From: a virus
Virus record (IMG/VR): IMGVR_UViG_3300046691_000179
Span: 1 to 41,574 of that record
DNA length: 41,574 nt
Reading direction: 5' to 3' (one strand)
Positions 1 through 7,561 of the stretch are shown in pieces. The notes below the pieces were generated by a model. The model saw nothing but the letters and a program-made list of their open reading frames with translations, was not told the origin of the DNA and searched no databases. The translations under genes and the position numbers were made by a program. The first letter of the stretch is position 1. Each line of letters opens with the position of its first letter.

Positions 1-127
1 CTGATCCTTGTCGCTGGCCGTTATCGTGTGGGCCTGTCCGTCGACCGGTCGGCATGACCCGCCCTGCTGCGCATAGGTCAGAACTGGCGCCAGCAATCCG
101 AGAGGGGCGGCGCCACCTGGTCGTTTG
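1..127. repeat. Direct terminal repeat, left copy (assembly overlap)
   Basis: These 127 bases are identical to 41448-41574 at the other end of the window. The copy lies inside the methyltransferase gene, which reads through it without interruption once the ends are joined. A length of exactly 127 matches a common largest k-mer in short-read assemblers, so I read it as the overlap of a circular contig rather than a biological terminal repeat. The unit genome would then be 41,447 bp, either circularly permuted or cos-ended. Confidence 0.9.
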
Positions 128-1206
128 ATGAAGCCGTTGGCTGTGATCGTCGGCATCTGGCCGCGCATGTCGACGCCCGTAGCGCCCGAGTTGAAGCGCT
201 GGATCGAGGGCGCAACGAGCGCTTTTTCACCACGATGCGCCGCAGTGATCACCCTTGCCGGTTCCGCGATATCTTCCAGGCGGCCGCCATGCGTCAGATT
301 GACAAGGAATGGTCGCTTCGCTCTGATGACGAACCTATCCATGCCGCGAGCGATCCGGGCATGAGAGTTGACTGCCAGCGGCCGCACAGCCCGAACGCCG
401 TGCTTTTCCCATATCTCATCTGCCGTATCGAAGATCGAAGGGCATGGGATACTCCAATCGATGCAATCCGCCACGATCAGCCATGGCTGCTTGCGGCCGG
501 CGATAACGTCCGCATCATCCGGTGCGCCATGGGTAGGCTTCGGCCAGACGATCTTCAGCCCGTCGAATCGGACAATCACGAACAGCCGCTTGCGGATGGT
601 CGGCGCACCATAGTCACGGGCGCGAAGCTCGCGCTTCTCGATCTTGCCGCCAAGCTTGCGCAGCTCCCTGCACCACTTCTGGAACGTCTCGCCCTTCCGC
701 TCCGGATCGGGCATCAAGCCGCGCTCCGTCTCGACGAGCGGTCCCCAATATTGGAACTCCTCGACATTCTCCATGATGATCACGTCGAGCTTACCGCCGC
801 TCTTCTGGATGCGTTCGACCCAATGGACGATGGTCCAAGCCAGGTCGCGGATATTACGCTCGACAGGCTTTCCGCCCTTGGCCTTGGAAAAGTGCTTGCA
901 GTCCGGAGAGAACCAGCCGAGGCCGATATGTTCGCCGGCCAGATGGTCCAGCGGATCTACCTTGTAGATATTTTCCGAAAGGTGGATGGTCTCCGGATGG
1001 TTGACCTCGTGCAGCGCCAATGCGGGCTTGCTATGGTTCAGCGCATAATCCGGCGACCGCCCGAGAGCTTGCCTGATACCTTCGGATGCACCGCCGCCGC
1101 CGGCGAAATTATCGATGATCTTGCGCAAATGCGGCGCGATATCGCTTCCGTAGATCGGCGCGGTGCTGGACGCCATGAGGCTGTCGAAAAGCTGTTCGGT
1201 GTACAT
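1..1206 (-). CDS. DNA cytosine-5 methyltransferase, N-terminal part (gene continues across the circle junction)
   Basis: This is the first 402 residues of a C5-cytosine DNA methyltransferase that transfers a methyl group from S-adenosylmethionine to cytosine. Translation shows motif I FAGGGGASEG (about 34-43), the motif IV region GWFSPDCKHFS with the putative catalytic Cys103, motif VI ENVEEF (about 146-151) and motif VIII RARDYGAPTIRKRLF (about 195-209). The loop reads SPDC rather than the usual PPC, as in some phage enzymes. The frame stays open to base 1 and continues in the piece ending at 40761, giving about 630 residues in total. ATG 1206 overlaps the upstream stop as ATGA. It probably protects phage DNA from host restriction; no cognate nuclease is seen. 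Confidence 0.92.
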   Translation of the reverse strand, partial: MYTEQLFDSLMASSTAPIYGSDIAPHLRKIIDNFAGGGGASEGIRQALGRSPDYALNHSKPALALHEVNHPETIHLSENIYKVDPLDHLAGEHIGLGWFSPDCKHFSKAKGGKPVERNIRDLAWTIVHWVERIQKSGGKLDVIIMENVEEFQYWGPLVETERGLMPDPERKGETFQKWCRELRKLGGKIEKRELRARDYGAPTIRKRLFVIVRFDGLKIVWPKPTHGAPDDADVIAGRKQPWLIVADCIDWSIPCPSIFDTADEIWEKHGVRAVRPLAVNSHARIARGMDRFVIRAKRPFLVNLTHGGRLEDIAEPARVITAAHRGEKALVAPSIQRFNSGATGVDMRGQMPTITANGFIKRPGGAAPLGLLAPVLTYAQQGGSCRPVDGQAHTITASDKDQ

Positions 1207-1505
1207 CAAGCCCCCAAGTGTCGCGGCGGCAGGCCGCATGCGATTCTGTCCATGCGGCCGCGCGCGGCTGCGATCCCGATCAGATCGGTCGGGCCGCCGT
1301 CGTCGCGGCGTGGATTGCGAAGAAAAGAAAGCTCGGCATCGAGATAGGCGATGCCGAGATGAAAATTCGCCAGTTGCAGGCGACGGCGGATATGGCTTTC
1401 GTCGCGCAGCAGCAGTGAAAGCGAGCTGCGCAGAAGCCATCGCGCGCGCTGCTGATCGGTTTCGGCGTCGTCAAGCTGATCGACGAACGGAGGGAAAACG
1501 CTCAC
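1206..1505 (-). CDS. Hypothetical protein, 99 aa
   Basis: Small basic protein of unknown function between the PAPS-reductase-like gene and the methyltransferase. It starts at GTG 1505, overlapping the upstream stop as GTGA, and its own stop overlaps the methyltransferase ATG. These 4-base overlaps are the normal gene spacing in this operon and are the main support that it is real. Its centre (about 20-60) looks helical with many Leu and Arg; I see no catalytic motif. Confidence 0.6.
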   Translation of the reverse strand: MSVFPPFVDQLDDAETDQQRARWLLRSSLSLLLRDESHIRRRLQLANFHLGIAYLDAELSFLRNPRRDDGGPTDLIGIAAARGRMDRIACGLPPRHLGA

Positions 1506-2587
1506 GCGCCCTCCTTGATGCGGCTAGCATCTTTCTGCCGGTTCAGTTCGATCAGTTCGGCGTAGCGAGCGTGGACGCTATCGCGATCGAGACACGCGGA
1601 TTGAAAGCCGAACATGGCACTTATGCCACGGCGCACGACAGACAGAATGTCGGCCTCGACATCGCTCAGCATGCGCGTTGGCCAACCCTTGACGTACAGC
1701 ATGCTGGGGGTGATCGCGCTCTCAAGCCGCACTCGCGCGGCGGCCTTAACCTTAGCCTCGGCAAACATGGCCTGTTGATCGACCGGTAAGAGATGCGGGG
1801 CCACATCCCCCAGCCACCGAGACCCCTGAAATGCAAACGTGCTATCGCATTCGAGCTTCACCATTCTTCGGTAAAGTTCGTGCGCCTCTTGCTGCGCGGA
1901 TGCGGCAGTCATATCCGCAATGTTTGACATGATGCACCAGCGGCAGGAAACGCGGCTCATGCCATATTCCCGATAGGCCGGATGCGGCGCTATGCCTTGC
2001 TGATCGATCTCAGCGAAGACTTCGTCGACGCTCCAATCGAGGATAGGGCGCCATGTCCAAATTTGACCACCGGCGTCTTGACCGGCGATGGTAGCCTTCG
2101 CCCGGGCGCTACTTTCCGCGCGGCGAACACCGGTCACATTGATAATGGTTTGCCCCTTGAAACGGCGCTTCAGTTCCGCCGTGATGGGGTGGGTTTTCAG
2201 TTCCGATGTGCAAAAACGCATTCCCGGCGTGGACCAGCAAGGCACCAGGGTAACCGTGGAAAGATCCTCGTAACGCTGGACGCTGGATGCCCATCGGCTT
2301 TCCCATCGCTCCATCAGGCCGCCGGCCTTACGGCGGACTACAATCAATTCGACGCCCAGATGTTCTGCAAGACGCTGACAAACGGGAAGAGACTCTTCCC
2401 ATTCGCCGGAGCCGAGGTCCGCATGTACCAGTACGTGCGGCCCTACATGGCCGAGCTGGTCAAGATAACGGAGTGTTGCCAGCGCGCAGGCCTGGCTGTC
2501 CTTGCCGCCAGAGACGCCAATGGCGACGGGAGCACCGGCTCTAATGAGGTTGTCGATTTCGATTATCGAGCAGATAGCGGTAGTCAT
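1502..2587 (-). CDS. PAPS reductase / ATP-pyrophosphatase family protein
   Basis: 361-residue protein of the adenine nucleotide alpha-hydrolase superfamily. The PP-loop motif SGGKDS near residue 27 binds the ATP pyrophosphate. Two cysteine clusters (CWSTPGMRFC and SRVSCRWC) could hold metal or an Fe-S cluster. The superfamily includes PAPS reductases and DndC-like enzymes, and phage members are common but mostly of unknown substrate. I chose ATG 2587 because it overlaps the stop of the ParB/MT-A70 gene as ATGA; an in-frame ATG at 2635 would overlap that gene by 52 bases. Lying between two methyltransferase genes, it may help modify or protect phage DNA, but sulfur metabolism is equally possible. 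Confidence 0.8.
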   Translation of the reverse strand: MTTAICSIIEIDNLIRAGAPVAIGVSGGKDSQACALATLRYLDQLGHVGPHVLVHADLGSGEWEESLPVCQRLAEHLGVELIVVRRKAGGLMERWESRWASSVQRYEDLSTVTLVPCWSTPGMRFCTSELKTHPITAELKRRFKGQTIINVTGVRRAESSARAKATIAGQDAGGQIWTWRPILDWSVDEVFAEIDQQGIAPHPAYREYGMSRVSCRWCIMSNIADMTAASAQQEAHELYRRMVKLECDSTFAFQGSRWLGDVAPHLLPVDQQAMFAEAKVKAAARVRLESAITPSMLYVKGWPTRMLSDVEADILSVVRRGISAMFGFQSACLDRDSVHARYAELIELNRQKDASRIKEGA

Positions 2588-4128
2588 TCCGCCTCGCTTT
2601 CCGGCGAGCCCGCCTGATTGCCCCAGAAATCCCACTTGCCGTTCAGCCTGATATCGCCGGGCTGCAAACTGTCCTTGCGCTGGAAAAGCTCCAGCTTGCG
2701 CATGTCGGGATAAAGCCGCTCGATCTCGTCGGCGAACCAGACCGGCTTTCGGCTATGCTCGGTTTTCGGTTCGCTGTAGAGGCTGTCCGGCTTTGGCGTA
2801 TAAAGATCGATGCCCGGAAAGTTGCCGCGCTTGCAGATCAGCAGGTGTTCGGTTCGATCACGCACCCATCGGCCCATGCCGATATTGACCTTGTCCCATG
2901 TGATGGCGCTGACATAGTCGAAGCCCCACGCCTCGATGATCTTCAGCGCATGGTGAATCCGGTTCGTGGTGGCCCAGAAATAGAGGACGGCATCCTGCGT
3001 GAACGGGCTGCGCTCGCCTGCGCAAAGCATCATCAGCTCGTCGACTGACATGGATGGATAGCGCAGGCCCTTGTCCTGCCCGGTCTCGTCGCTCCATGCC
3101 TCCTGCTGCCATGGCACGTCGCAGTAGCCGACCGCGAAGGCCGCGCGCGGCATCTCCCCCGCAACCAGCGTGCCGCGCTCCGCAATGGCATTGATCAGCG
3201 AGGTACGGATCATGCGGGAGTGCTGCATCTTCTTGGTGCGGCCCTCCTTCACATCCGCCGCCTTGCGCTTCTCCTCGTCGAGCGCAGCCTCGACATAGAG
3301 CACTTGCCTGTCCTGCGGGATCTGCTTCAGCCGGTCGAGGAACGATCCATTATCGAGGCGAGAACCGCGCAGACGGTGCAGCGCCATGTCCATGATCTTC
3401 TCGCCGCGAGCCGCGTCGCGCTGAATGGCTCGCTCGCTCTGCCCGGTCGCTTCCGCCGTCGCCGCCGTGAAACGCTTGGCAGAGGGTTCGCCAACTTGGC
3501 GAACCCTCGTATGCTGGTTTTCGCCCAGCTCGGTTTCCGGATGCTTGAGCAGATAGATTTCCTTGCGCCGGAAGATGAAGAGTGCCCGGTCGGCCGCCGT
3601 CAGCTCGGCGCGGCAAAGGTTCTCGTCGATCTCCCAAAGCTCACGGTCAAGGTCGTCGCCTTCCTCGTGAAAGCAAAGCACTTGTTTCCAGCCGAGTTGC
3701 ATTGCGGTTTGCAGGCGGTGCAGGCCGGCCGATAACGCCACCCTGGCATCATCGAGCTTGCCGAAGACCGTGATCGGGGTCTTCTGCCCGATCTCCCGAA
3801 AAGATGGCTTCAGCGCGTCAACCTTGGCCTGATCGGCGCCACGCAACCGATATCCGATGTCGATGGTGTCGATATCCCGCCAGATCGCGACCCGCGCTCC
3901 CTGGGGAATCGTCGCTTCGGCTACAGCCGGCGCCGGAAGCTTCTTCCTCGCCAGGTCGCTCGGATACCAAAGATCCGCATCTTTGCTGTCGCGGCGGAGC
4001 ATGCCCTTGACGTTGAGCTTGATGCAGGTCCGGCGCTCATTGTGATCGGCGCTGCGCACCTTGCCGTCGCGCAGGGCAGTGTGCATGATCGCCTGCACGC
4101 GCTGCTGTGCCGTGAAGACCGCATTCAT
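2584..4128 (-). CDS. ParB-like domain fused to MT-A70 adenine methyltransferase
   Basis: 514-residue two-domain protein. Residues about 90-155 resemble the ParB/sulfiredoxin fold, with the phrase SAGLHRLQTAMQLGW. Residues about 330-500 match the MT-A70 N6-adenine methyltransferase family: NIGMGRWVRDRTEHLLICKRG-like core, SRKP, and KLELFQR near the end. The expected catalytic DPPW reads DVPW (in YCDVPW), so the first proline is a valine; activity should be checked. The start overlaps the upstream stop as ATGA. The ParB part probably guides or regulates DNA methylation, since such fusions are frequent in phages. Its place next to a m5C methyltransferase suggests a modification cassette expressed early. 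Confidence 0.85.
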   Translation of the reverse strand: MNAVFTAQQRVQAIMHTALRDGKVRSADHNERRTCIKLNVKGMLRRDSKDADLWYPSDLARKKLPAPAVAEATIPQGARVAIWRDIDTIDIGYRLRGADQAKVDALKPSFREIGQKTPITVFGKLDDARVALSAGLHRLQTAMQLGWKQVLCFHEEGDDLDRELWEIDENLCRAELTAADRALFIFRRKEIYLLKHPETELGENQHTRVRQVGEPSAKRFTAATAEATGQSERAIQRDAARGEKIMDMALHRLRGSRLDNGSFLDRLKQIPQDRQVLYVEAALDEEKRKAADVKEGRTKKMQHSRMIRTSLINAIAERGTLVAGEMPRAAFAVGYCDVPWQQEAWSDETGQDKGLRYPSMSVDELMMLCAGERSPFTQDAVLYFWATTNRIHHALKIIEAWGFDYVSAITWDKVNIGMGRWVRDRTEHLLICKRGNFPGIDLYTPKPDSLYSEPKTEHSRKPVWFADEIERLYPDMRKLELFQRKDSLQPGDIRLNGKWDFWGNQAGSPESEAE

Positions 4129-4322
4129 TGCGCCGCCCTCCCCTCGAAACGGACAATGCCGCGCAGGATGGTTTGCGGCCGCCTGCCCTTGGCAACGCGC
4201 GCCGCGATCTCCTTCGGGTCGTAGACAAAAGTCGCGCTGGCGATGGCTTGTCGCAGCGGTTTCGGGAGGGAATCGAAAGCCCGCATGGCTTCCGCAGGCG
4301 ATGCGCTCGTACGCTTCGTCAT
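4125..4322 (-). CDS. Hypothetical protein, 65 aa
   Basis: Small basic protein beginning MTKRTSASPAEAMRAFDSL, with a motif DPKEIAARVAKGRRP. Unknown function. ATG 4322 shares its A with the upstream TGA (TGATG) and its own TGA overlaps the ParB/MT-A70 start (ATGA), so it is translationally coupled on both sides. An in-frame ATG 60 bases upstream is less likely because it would overlap the previous gene. Confidence 0.65.
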   Translation of the reverse strand: MTKRTSASPAEAMRAFDSLPKPLRQAIASATFVYDPKEIAARVAKGRRPQTILRGIVRFEGRAAQ

Positions 4323-4597
4323 CACTCGCACCTCATCAGTCGATCCAGAAATTCCCGGCCCTTGCCGACCATCCAGACGCACTGGTCGTCGCGCACGTCG
4401 CGGCGCACGAAGCCGCTGGCGACGGCACGGTCTATGGACATGCGATCAGCATTGAGCATCATGCGGTAAGGCTGGGACGAGAGAGCCACGCGGCGCAGGA
4501 AGGCGACGCCGCGCGGACCAAGGGATGCGCCGTTGGCGATCGTCGGATAGGAGACGGTCGTCGGCTTGCCGGCGTAGGGGATGCGGCGGGGTCTCAT
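4322..4597 (-). CDS. Hypothetical protein, 91 aa
   Basis: Basic 91-residue protein. The C-terminal half (SIDRAVASGFVRRDVRDDQC followed by VWMVGKGREFLDRL) has the look of a small winged-helix, with a helix, a short hairpin and a final helix, but this is only an impression. The start at ATG 4597 overlaps the upstream stop as ATGA. It belongs to the leftward early operon behind cro. Function unknown. Confidence 0.65.
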   Translation of the reverse strand: MRPRRIPYAGKPTTVSYPTIANGASLGPRGVAFLRRVALSSQPYRMMLNADRMSIDRAVASGFVRRDVRDDQCVWMVGKGREFLDRLMRCE

Positions 4598-5067
4598 GGC
4601 GTCACCGCCTTCAAACCCTTGATCAAATCTTGCAGTTGCGCCGCCAATGCCTCAGCGACGGGCAGGATCTCCCGGCGCTCGCGAAAATCGTAGCCGTCCG
4701 GGGCGTACCGGATCAGCATGGAAAGCAATTTCCCCTGCGCGTCGGACAGGGCTCCGACATCTTCCATGTCGGGCTCATCAGCCGTCGTCGTGTCAACGAC
4801 AATCCTGAAGCCCTGCATCTGCACGAGATGTTCGGAGATCAACGGATATCCGATGATGCGCTCAAGATCGGCGACGATGTCGATCGGCATGAACGAGCGC
4901 TCATGCTGCACACTGCCGTACTCCGACAGTTTGCTTTCAACGACGCGAGTATCGGCGGCAAAATTGGAGCCGCCGGCTTCGCGAACCCCACGCTGCGTTA
5001 CGGTCTTGAGACTGCGACGCTCCTGATCCGACGTTGGTCGGATGGTATCCGGTTTTTTTTGACGCAC
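4594..5067 (-). CDS. Phage regulatory protein, CII-like (tentative)
   Basis: 157-residue protein. The segment around residues 50-85 (YGSVQHERSFMPIDIVADLE and GYPLISEHLVQMQGF) resembles proteobacterial phage CII-like regulators, in which a helix-turn-helix region is followed by a phrase like FMPVDVVADLE. I take GTG 5067 as the start because GGGGAGG lies 5 bases upstream; the longer reading from ATG 5154 lacks a ribosome site and has an atypical N-terminus. It sits in the leftward early operon where a lysogeny regulator is expected. Assignment is by resemblance only. Confidence 0.55.
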   Translation of the reverse strand: MRQKKPDTIRPTSDQERRSLKTVTQRGVREAGGSNFAADTRVVESKLSEYGSVQHERSFMPIDIVADLERIIGYPLISEHLVQMQGFRIVVDTTTADEPDMEDVGALSDAQGKLLSMLIRYAPDGYDFRERREILPVAEALAAQLQDLIKGLKAVTP

Positions 5068-5158
5068 GAATTCCTCCCCAAAAATCAAGGGAATGTTTTT
5101 CGGAAATATTCCGGTGAATGATGCCGCCGCTATCGGTATCTTCGTAGAGTCCAAGAGA

Positions 5159-5362
5159 TCACGGAGGCCCGCATGACCTGGTTACGCAGAAACGGAAAAG
5201 TACGCCGGGGCTCAGAGGTCCGCGGCCCCGGCGCAAGATGGCGCAACCGGCGAACCGGATGCGCAGGGAAAGCATGCTGCGCCGGAGAAGGGCTAAACTC
5301 GGCGCGGCTGATCGGTGGCTTCGGAGACGGCCAAAGCCACCAGATAAAACGAGGATCGTCAT
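5159..5362 (-). CDS. Possible small basic protein, 67 aa
   Basis: Arg-rich ORF starting MTILVLSGGFGRLRSHRS. Its only support is that ATG 5362 overlaps the cro stop as ATGA, the operon's usual spacing. Composition is atypical and no motif is recognised. About 90 bases separate its stop from the next likely start (5067). It may be a chance ORF in a stretch that is otherwise noncoding leader for the next gene. Confidence 0.35.
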   Translation of the reverse strand: MTILVLSGGFGRLRSHRSAAPSLALLRRSMLSLRIRFAGCAILRRGRGPLSPGVLFRFCVTRSCGPP

Positions 5363-5544
5363 TCGGCGGCCTCCTGAATTGCCGCGAGGTGCTCAAGAAG
5401 CTTCTGCGCGGGACCACTCGGCTTAACCTTGCCGCTCTCCCATTTTGAGACGGTTCCCTGATCGACACCCACAAAATCGCCGAGCGCGTGCTGGCTCCAG
5501 CCGCGCTTTTCACGAATTCGAACAATATCCTCAGGCGTTGTCAT
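5359..5544 (-). CDS. Cro-like XRE-family transcriptional regulator
   Basis: 61-residue helix-turn-helix protein. The XRE fold is clear: IREKRGWSQHALGDFVGVDQ followed by GTVSKWESGK, so the recognition helix is around residues 28-38. It is divergent from the CI-like repressor across a 71-base operator region, the classic Cro position, and would repress the repressor promoter and early promoters during lytic growth. Its ATG lies only 6 bases beyond the -10 hexamer of the leftward promoter, so the mRNA is probably leaderless; I see no ribosome-binding site. It is first in the leftward operon. Confidence 0.85.
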   Translation of the reverse strand: MTTPEDIVRIREKRGWSQHALGDFVGVDQGTVSKWESGKVKPSGPAQKLLEHLAAIQEAAE

Positions 5545-5550
5545 AGTCGG

Positions 5551-5579
5551 AATATGCGTTACGCATAATCCACTGTCAA
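5551..5579 (-). promoter_or_regulatory. Leftward early promoter (pL/pR-equivalent for cro)
   Basis: On the minus strand a consensus -35 TTGACA (5579-5574), a 17-base spacer and a -10 CATATT (5556-5551) precede cro. Operator O1 (5553-5567) overlaps the spacer and -10, so the repressor would block polymerase. The same arrangement, nearly base for base, recurs at 7535-7563. The predicted start of transcription coincides with the cro ATG. Confidence 0.75.
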
Positions 5580-5613
5580 TGCCTAACGCATATTGTTCTA
5601 TGCGAAACGTAGA
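5553..5613. promoter_or_regulatory. Operator cluster O1-O2-O3 between cro and the repressor
   Basis: O1 is the perfect 15-bp palindrome TATGCGTTACGCATA at 5553-5567. O2 at 5578-5592 (AATGCCTAACGCATA; 13 of 15 matches on the other strand) and O3 at 5599-5613 (TATGCGAAACGTAGA; 11 of 15) are weaker copies. Centres are 25 and 21 bp apart. O3 abuts the repressor start codon and O2 overlaps a possible repressor -10, so occupancy order could give lambda-like autoregulation. Confidence 0.75.
5566..5594 (+). promoter_or_regulatory. Possible repressor promoter (pRM-like)
   Basis: The plus strand has CATATT (5589-5594), identical to the -10 of both strong early promoters, with a poor -35 (TAATCC, 5566-5571) at 17-base spacing. 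A weak -35 is what an activator-dependent maintenance promoter would show. It overlaps O2 and would start about 15 bases before the repressor ATG at 5616. Confidence 0.4.
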
Positions 5614-5615
5614 GC

Positions 5616-6242
5616 ATGACTGACCCGATAAAAATTGGTAAGCGCCTTAAGGAAGCGCGGCGTCATGCTGGCTTCGCCACAGCGATAGAGGCTGCGGCGT
5701 CTTTGGGGATTCGGTATCCTACGTATGCTGCACATGAAAATGGCAGCCGAGGCGTCGTGCGCGCTGCCGAGCAGTATTCACGACGGTATCGCGTATCCCT
5801 CGACTGGTTACTGCGTGGAATCGGCGCAGGGCCAGGAGAGGTCGATGAAATCGTTTCTGATCGAGCGATTGATGTCCCGCTACTGTCAACTATCAGCGCC
5901 GGCGACCTGCAACGCGATGATATCGCCGATGAGGCAAAAGGCGTAATAACGGTCGGTCAATTGCCTGACGGAGATTGGATAGCGCTTGAAGTTGTCGGCG
6001 ATTCGATGGACCGCATATCCCCGCCCAACTCGGTCATTATCGTGAACCGAGCGGATAAGCGCCTTGTTCCAAATGCCTGCTATGTCATAGCTGACGAAAA
6101 CGGCGAGGCTACCTATAAGAGGTATAGGCCGAGTCCAGATCGCTTCGAGCCGGTTTCAACGAACAGTTCACATGAACCCATCTTTCCGGACAATATGCCG
6201 CCTGTCGTCGGCAGGGTGAAGATGTCTATCCTTAAAATGTAA
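5616..6242 (+). CDS. CI/LexA-type repressor (XRE HTH + S24 peptidase)
   Basis: 208-residue prophage repressor. The N-terminal helix-turn-helix (about 5-65) is followed by a LexA-like self-cleavage domain. Visible landmarks are the Ala-Gly cleavage site in STISAGDL, the catalytic serine in VVGDSMD and the catalytic lysine in ATYKRYR. RecA-stimulated cleavage during DNA damage would therefore induce the phage. It should bind the TATGCGTTACGCATA-type operators flanking it. Transcribed rightward, convergent with the DnaQ-TerB gene. The ribosome site is weak (GTAGAG), consistent with low repressor levels. Confidence 0.9.
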   Translation: MTDPIKIGKRLKEARRHAGFATAIEAAASLGIRYPTYAAHENGSRGVVRAAEQYSRRYRVSLDWLLRGIGAGPGEVDEIVSDRAIDVPLLSTISAGDLQRDDIADEAKGVITVGQLPDGDWIALEVVGDSMDRISPPNSVIIVNRADKRLVPNACYVIADENGEATYKRYRPSPDRFEPVSTNSSHEPIFPDNMPPVVGRVKMSILKM

Positions 6243-6290
6243 GCATCGCTCGCTGTCGGATGCATCTATGTATCAAGGAGAAACTTGTGA

Positions 6291-7340
6291 TCAAGACCCC
6301 CTGATCGCGCCAACGATGGTGCGCAGTGTGGCTTTCTCGATCTCCGAGAATGTGCCGTCAGCAGCGATAACGCGCTTGACCCATTCGCCCAATCGCACCT
6401 TCAGTGATTCGTCAGTTCGGATAGTAACTGCTAAGGCCGCAATATCTTTTACAGATGGTTTCATTTCAAACATTGACGCTGCGAGGTCTTGTTCTGCCAG
6501 TGGGTCATCGGGCAGCATGAGCCTTTGCCGTTCCTCAGAAATCAAATCTTTAATGACCGCAATTTCTGTCTGATCCAGATGACCATCAGCCCAGGCCAGC
6601 CTCATCAGAACCGTGCTAAACGGCATCAATGCTGACATTAGGCTGTCACGTTCACTATCCGACCAAATCGGTTTTACCGTCTTTGCGACAACAGGCTCCG
6701 GCTTCGCCACCTTCTTTTTCGAGCGACGAGGAAGGGGAAGGCCTGGGTGTGTCGGCGGATCGCGCAGATTAAGCGGCTTCGTTAGAACCTCTTCCTTCAG
6801 GCCAGGATGATCAAACCCCGCGAGCCATAAATAGACGCACATCGCGAGCCACGCATCTTCAAGCGCCCCATGTCGAGACCCCCGCCGGGAAAGCCCCATT
6901 TTAACCAAAACTGCATCAAGACCGGCACGCCCTTCATGTGCGCGCCGATACTGCTGCATAGTGCACTGAAAGGCCCGGGCATTCAGGACCATGCCGGCAC
7001 TATCAAATTCCTGCCTGATGAAGCGCTCATCGAAGGATGCATTGTGCGCCACGATGATATCTGCGCCTTCGAACCGTGGTCGAAGCAACTCCGCATAATC
7101 TCGAAAGCTCTCTTGATGTCGTAACAGCCAATCGTCATACCCATGCACAGCCTCGGCTTGCGGATGACTTTTCTTGCCGGGATCGAAAATGAGGTGCGTC
7201 AATTCCGCATCTAATCGACCCTGACGCAATGCAGCGCCGTCTAATTCGACAATACCCAAACTTACCACGCGATCGGATGAGTAGAGCCCTGTCGTCTCGA
7301 CATCCACAAATACCATTCTATCTGCAAGTTGTGGCACCAT
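6291..7340 (-). CDS. DnaQ-family 3'-5' exonuclease fused to a TerB-like domain
   Basis: 349-residue protein. Residues about 10-175 carry the DEDDh exonuclease motifs: VFVDVETTG (Exo I), AHNASFDERF (Exo II) and HGALEDAW (Exo III), as in the epsilon subunit of DNA polymerase III. After a Lys/Pro-rich linker (about 195-215) the C-terminus resembles TerB, with two similar helical pairs LAWADGHLDQTE and VIAADGTFSEIE that could bind metal. I chose ATG 7340, which follows GGAGGGGAAAA; a GTG 30 bases upstream has no such site. Its location between the two operator clusters suggests expression linked to lysogeny control. It may act in repair, replication or exclusion. Confidence 0.85.
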   Translation of the reverse strand: MVPQLADRMVFVDVETTGLYSSDRVVSLGIVELDGAALRQGRLDAELTHLIFDPGKKSHPQAEAVHGYDDWLLRHQESFRDYAELLRPRFEGADIIVAHNASFDERFIRQEFDSAGMVLNARAFQCTMQQYRRAHEGRAGLDAVLVKMGLSRRGSRHGALEDAWLAMCVYLWLAGFDHPGLKEEVLTKPLNLRDPPTHPGLPLPRRSKKKVAKPEPVVAKTVKPIWSDSERDSLMSALMPFSTVLMRLAWADGHLDQTEIAVIKDLISEERQRLMLPDDPLAEQDLAASMFEMKPSVKDIAALAVTIRTDESLKVRLGEWVKRVIAADGTFSEIEKATLRTIVGAIRGS

Positions 7341-7511
7341 TTTTCCCCTCCAGCCCAACGCTGTAGTCACCTCAACATTGCTTCCGACAGAAGCGCAAGT
7401 GATCGCTTCATCTGCAATTGCCTACGTGGTGACCGCGATAGCGAATCGGTCTCTATATTTTGCGTTTACCCGTCGGAACATTTAACGAACATAAGTATGC
7501 GCTTCGCAGAA
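7341..7511. other. Leader region of the DnaQ-TerB gene, no gene seen
   Basis: About 170 bases between the DnaQ-TerB start and the right operator cluster. I find no convincing ORF. Minus-strand AATATAG near 7455 could be a -10, and the minus-strand CATATT at 7515-7510 inside operator O4 could be another with a poor -35, so the leftward promoter of the exonuclease gene may also be repressor-controlled. Confidence 0.4.
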
Positions 7512-7561
7512 TATGCATTACGCATAAAATCGCATTGACAGCTGATTATGCGTAATGCATA
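7512..7561. promoter_or_regulatory. Operator pair O4-O5
   Basis: O4 TATGCATTACGCATA (7512-7526) and O5 TATGCGTAATGCATA (7547-7561) are exact reverse complements of each other, with centres 35 bp apart, and differ from the cro-side palindrome O1 by one base pair exchange. O5 covers the spacer and -10 of the rightward promoter. They are the second cluster for the CI-like repressor and Cro. Confidence 0.75.

Noticed and set aside
1-127. Biological direct terminal repeats
   Set aside because: Length equals a standard assembler k-mer and both copies lie inside one continuous gene; an artefact is more likely.
235-1347. 370-residue plus-strand ORF
   Set aside because: Antisense to the methyltransferase, whose motifs are clear on the minus strand; shadow from high GC.
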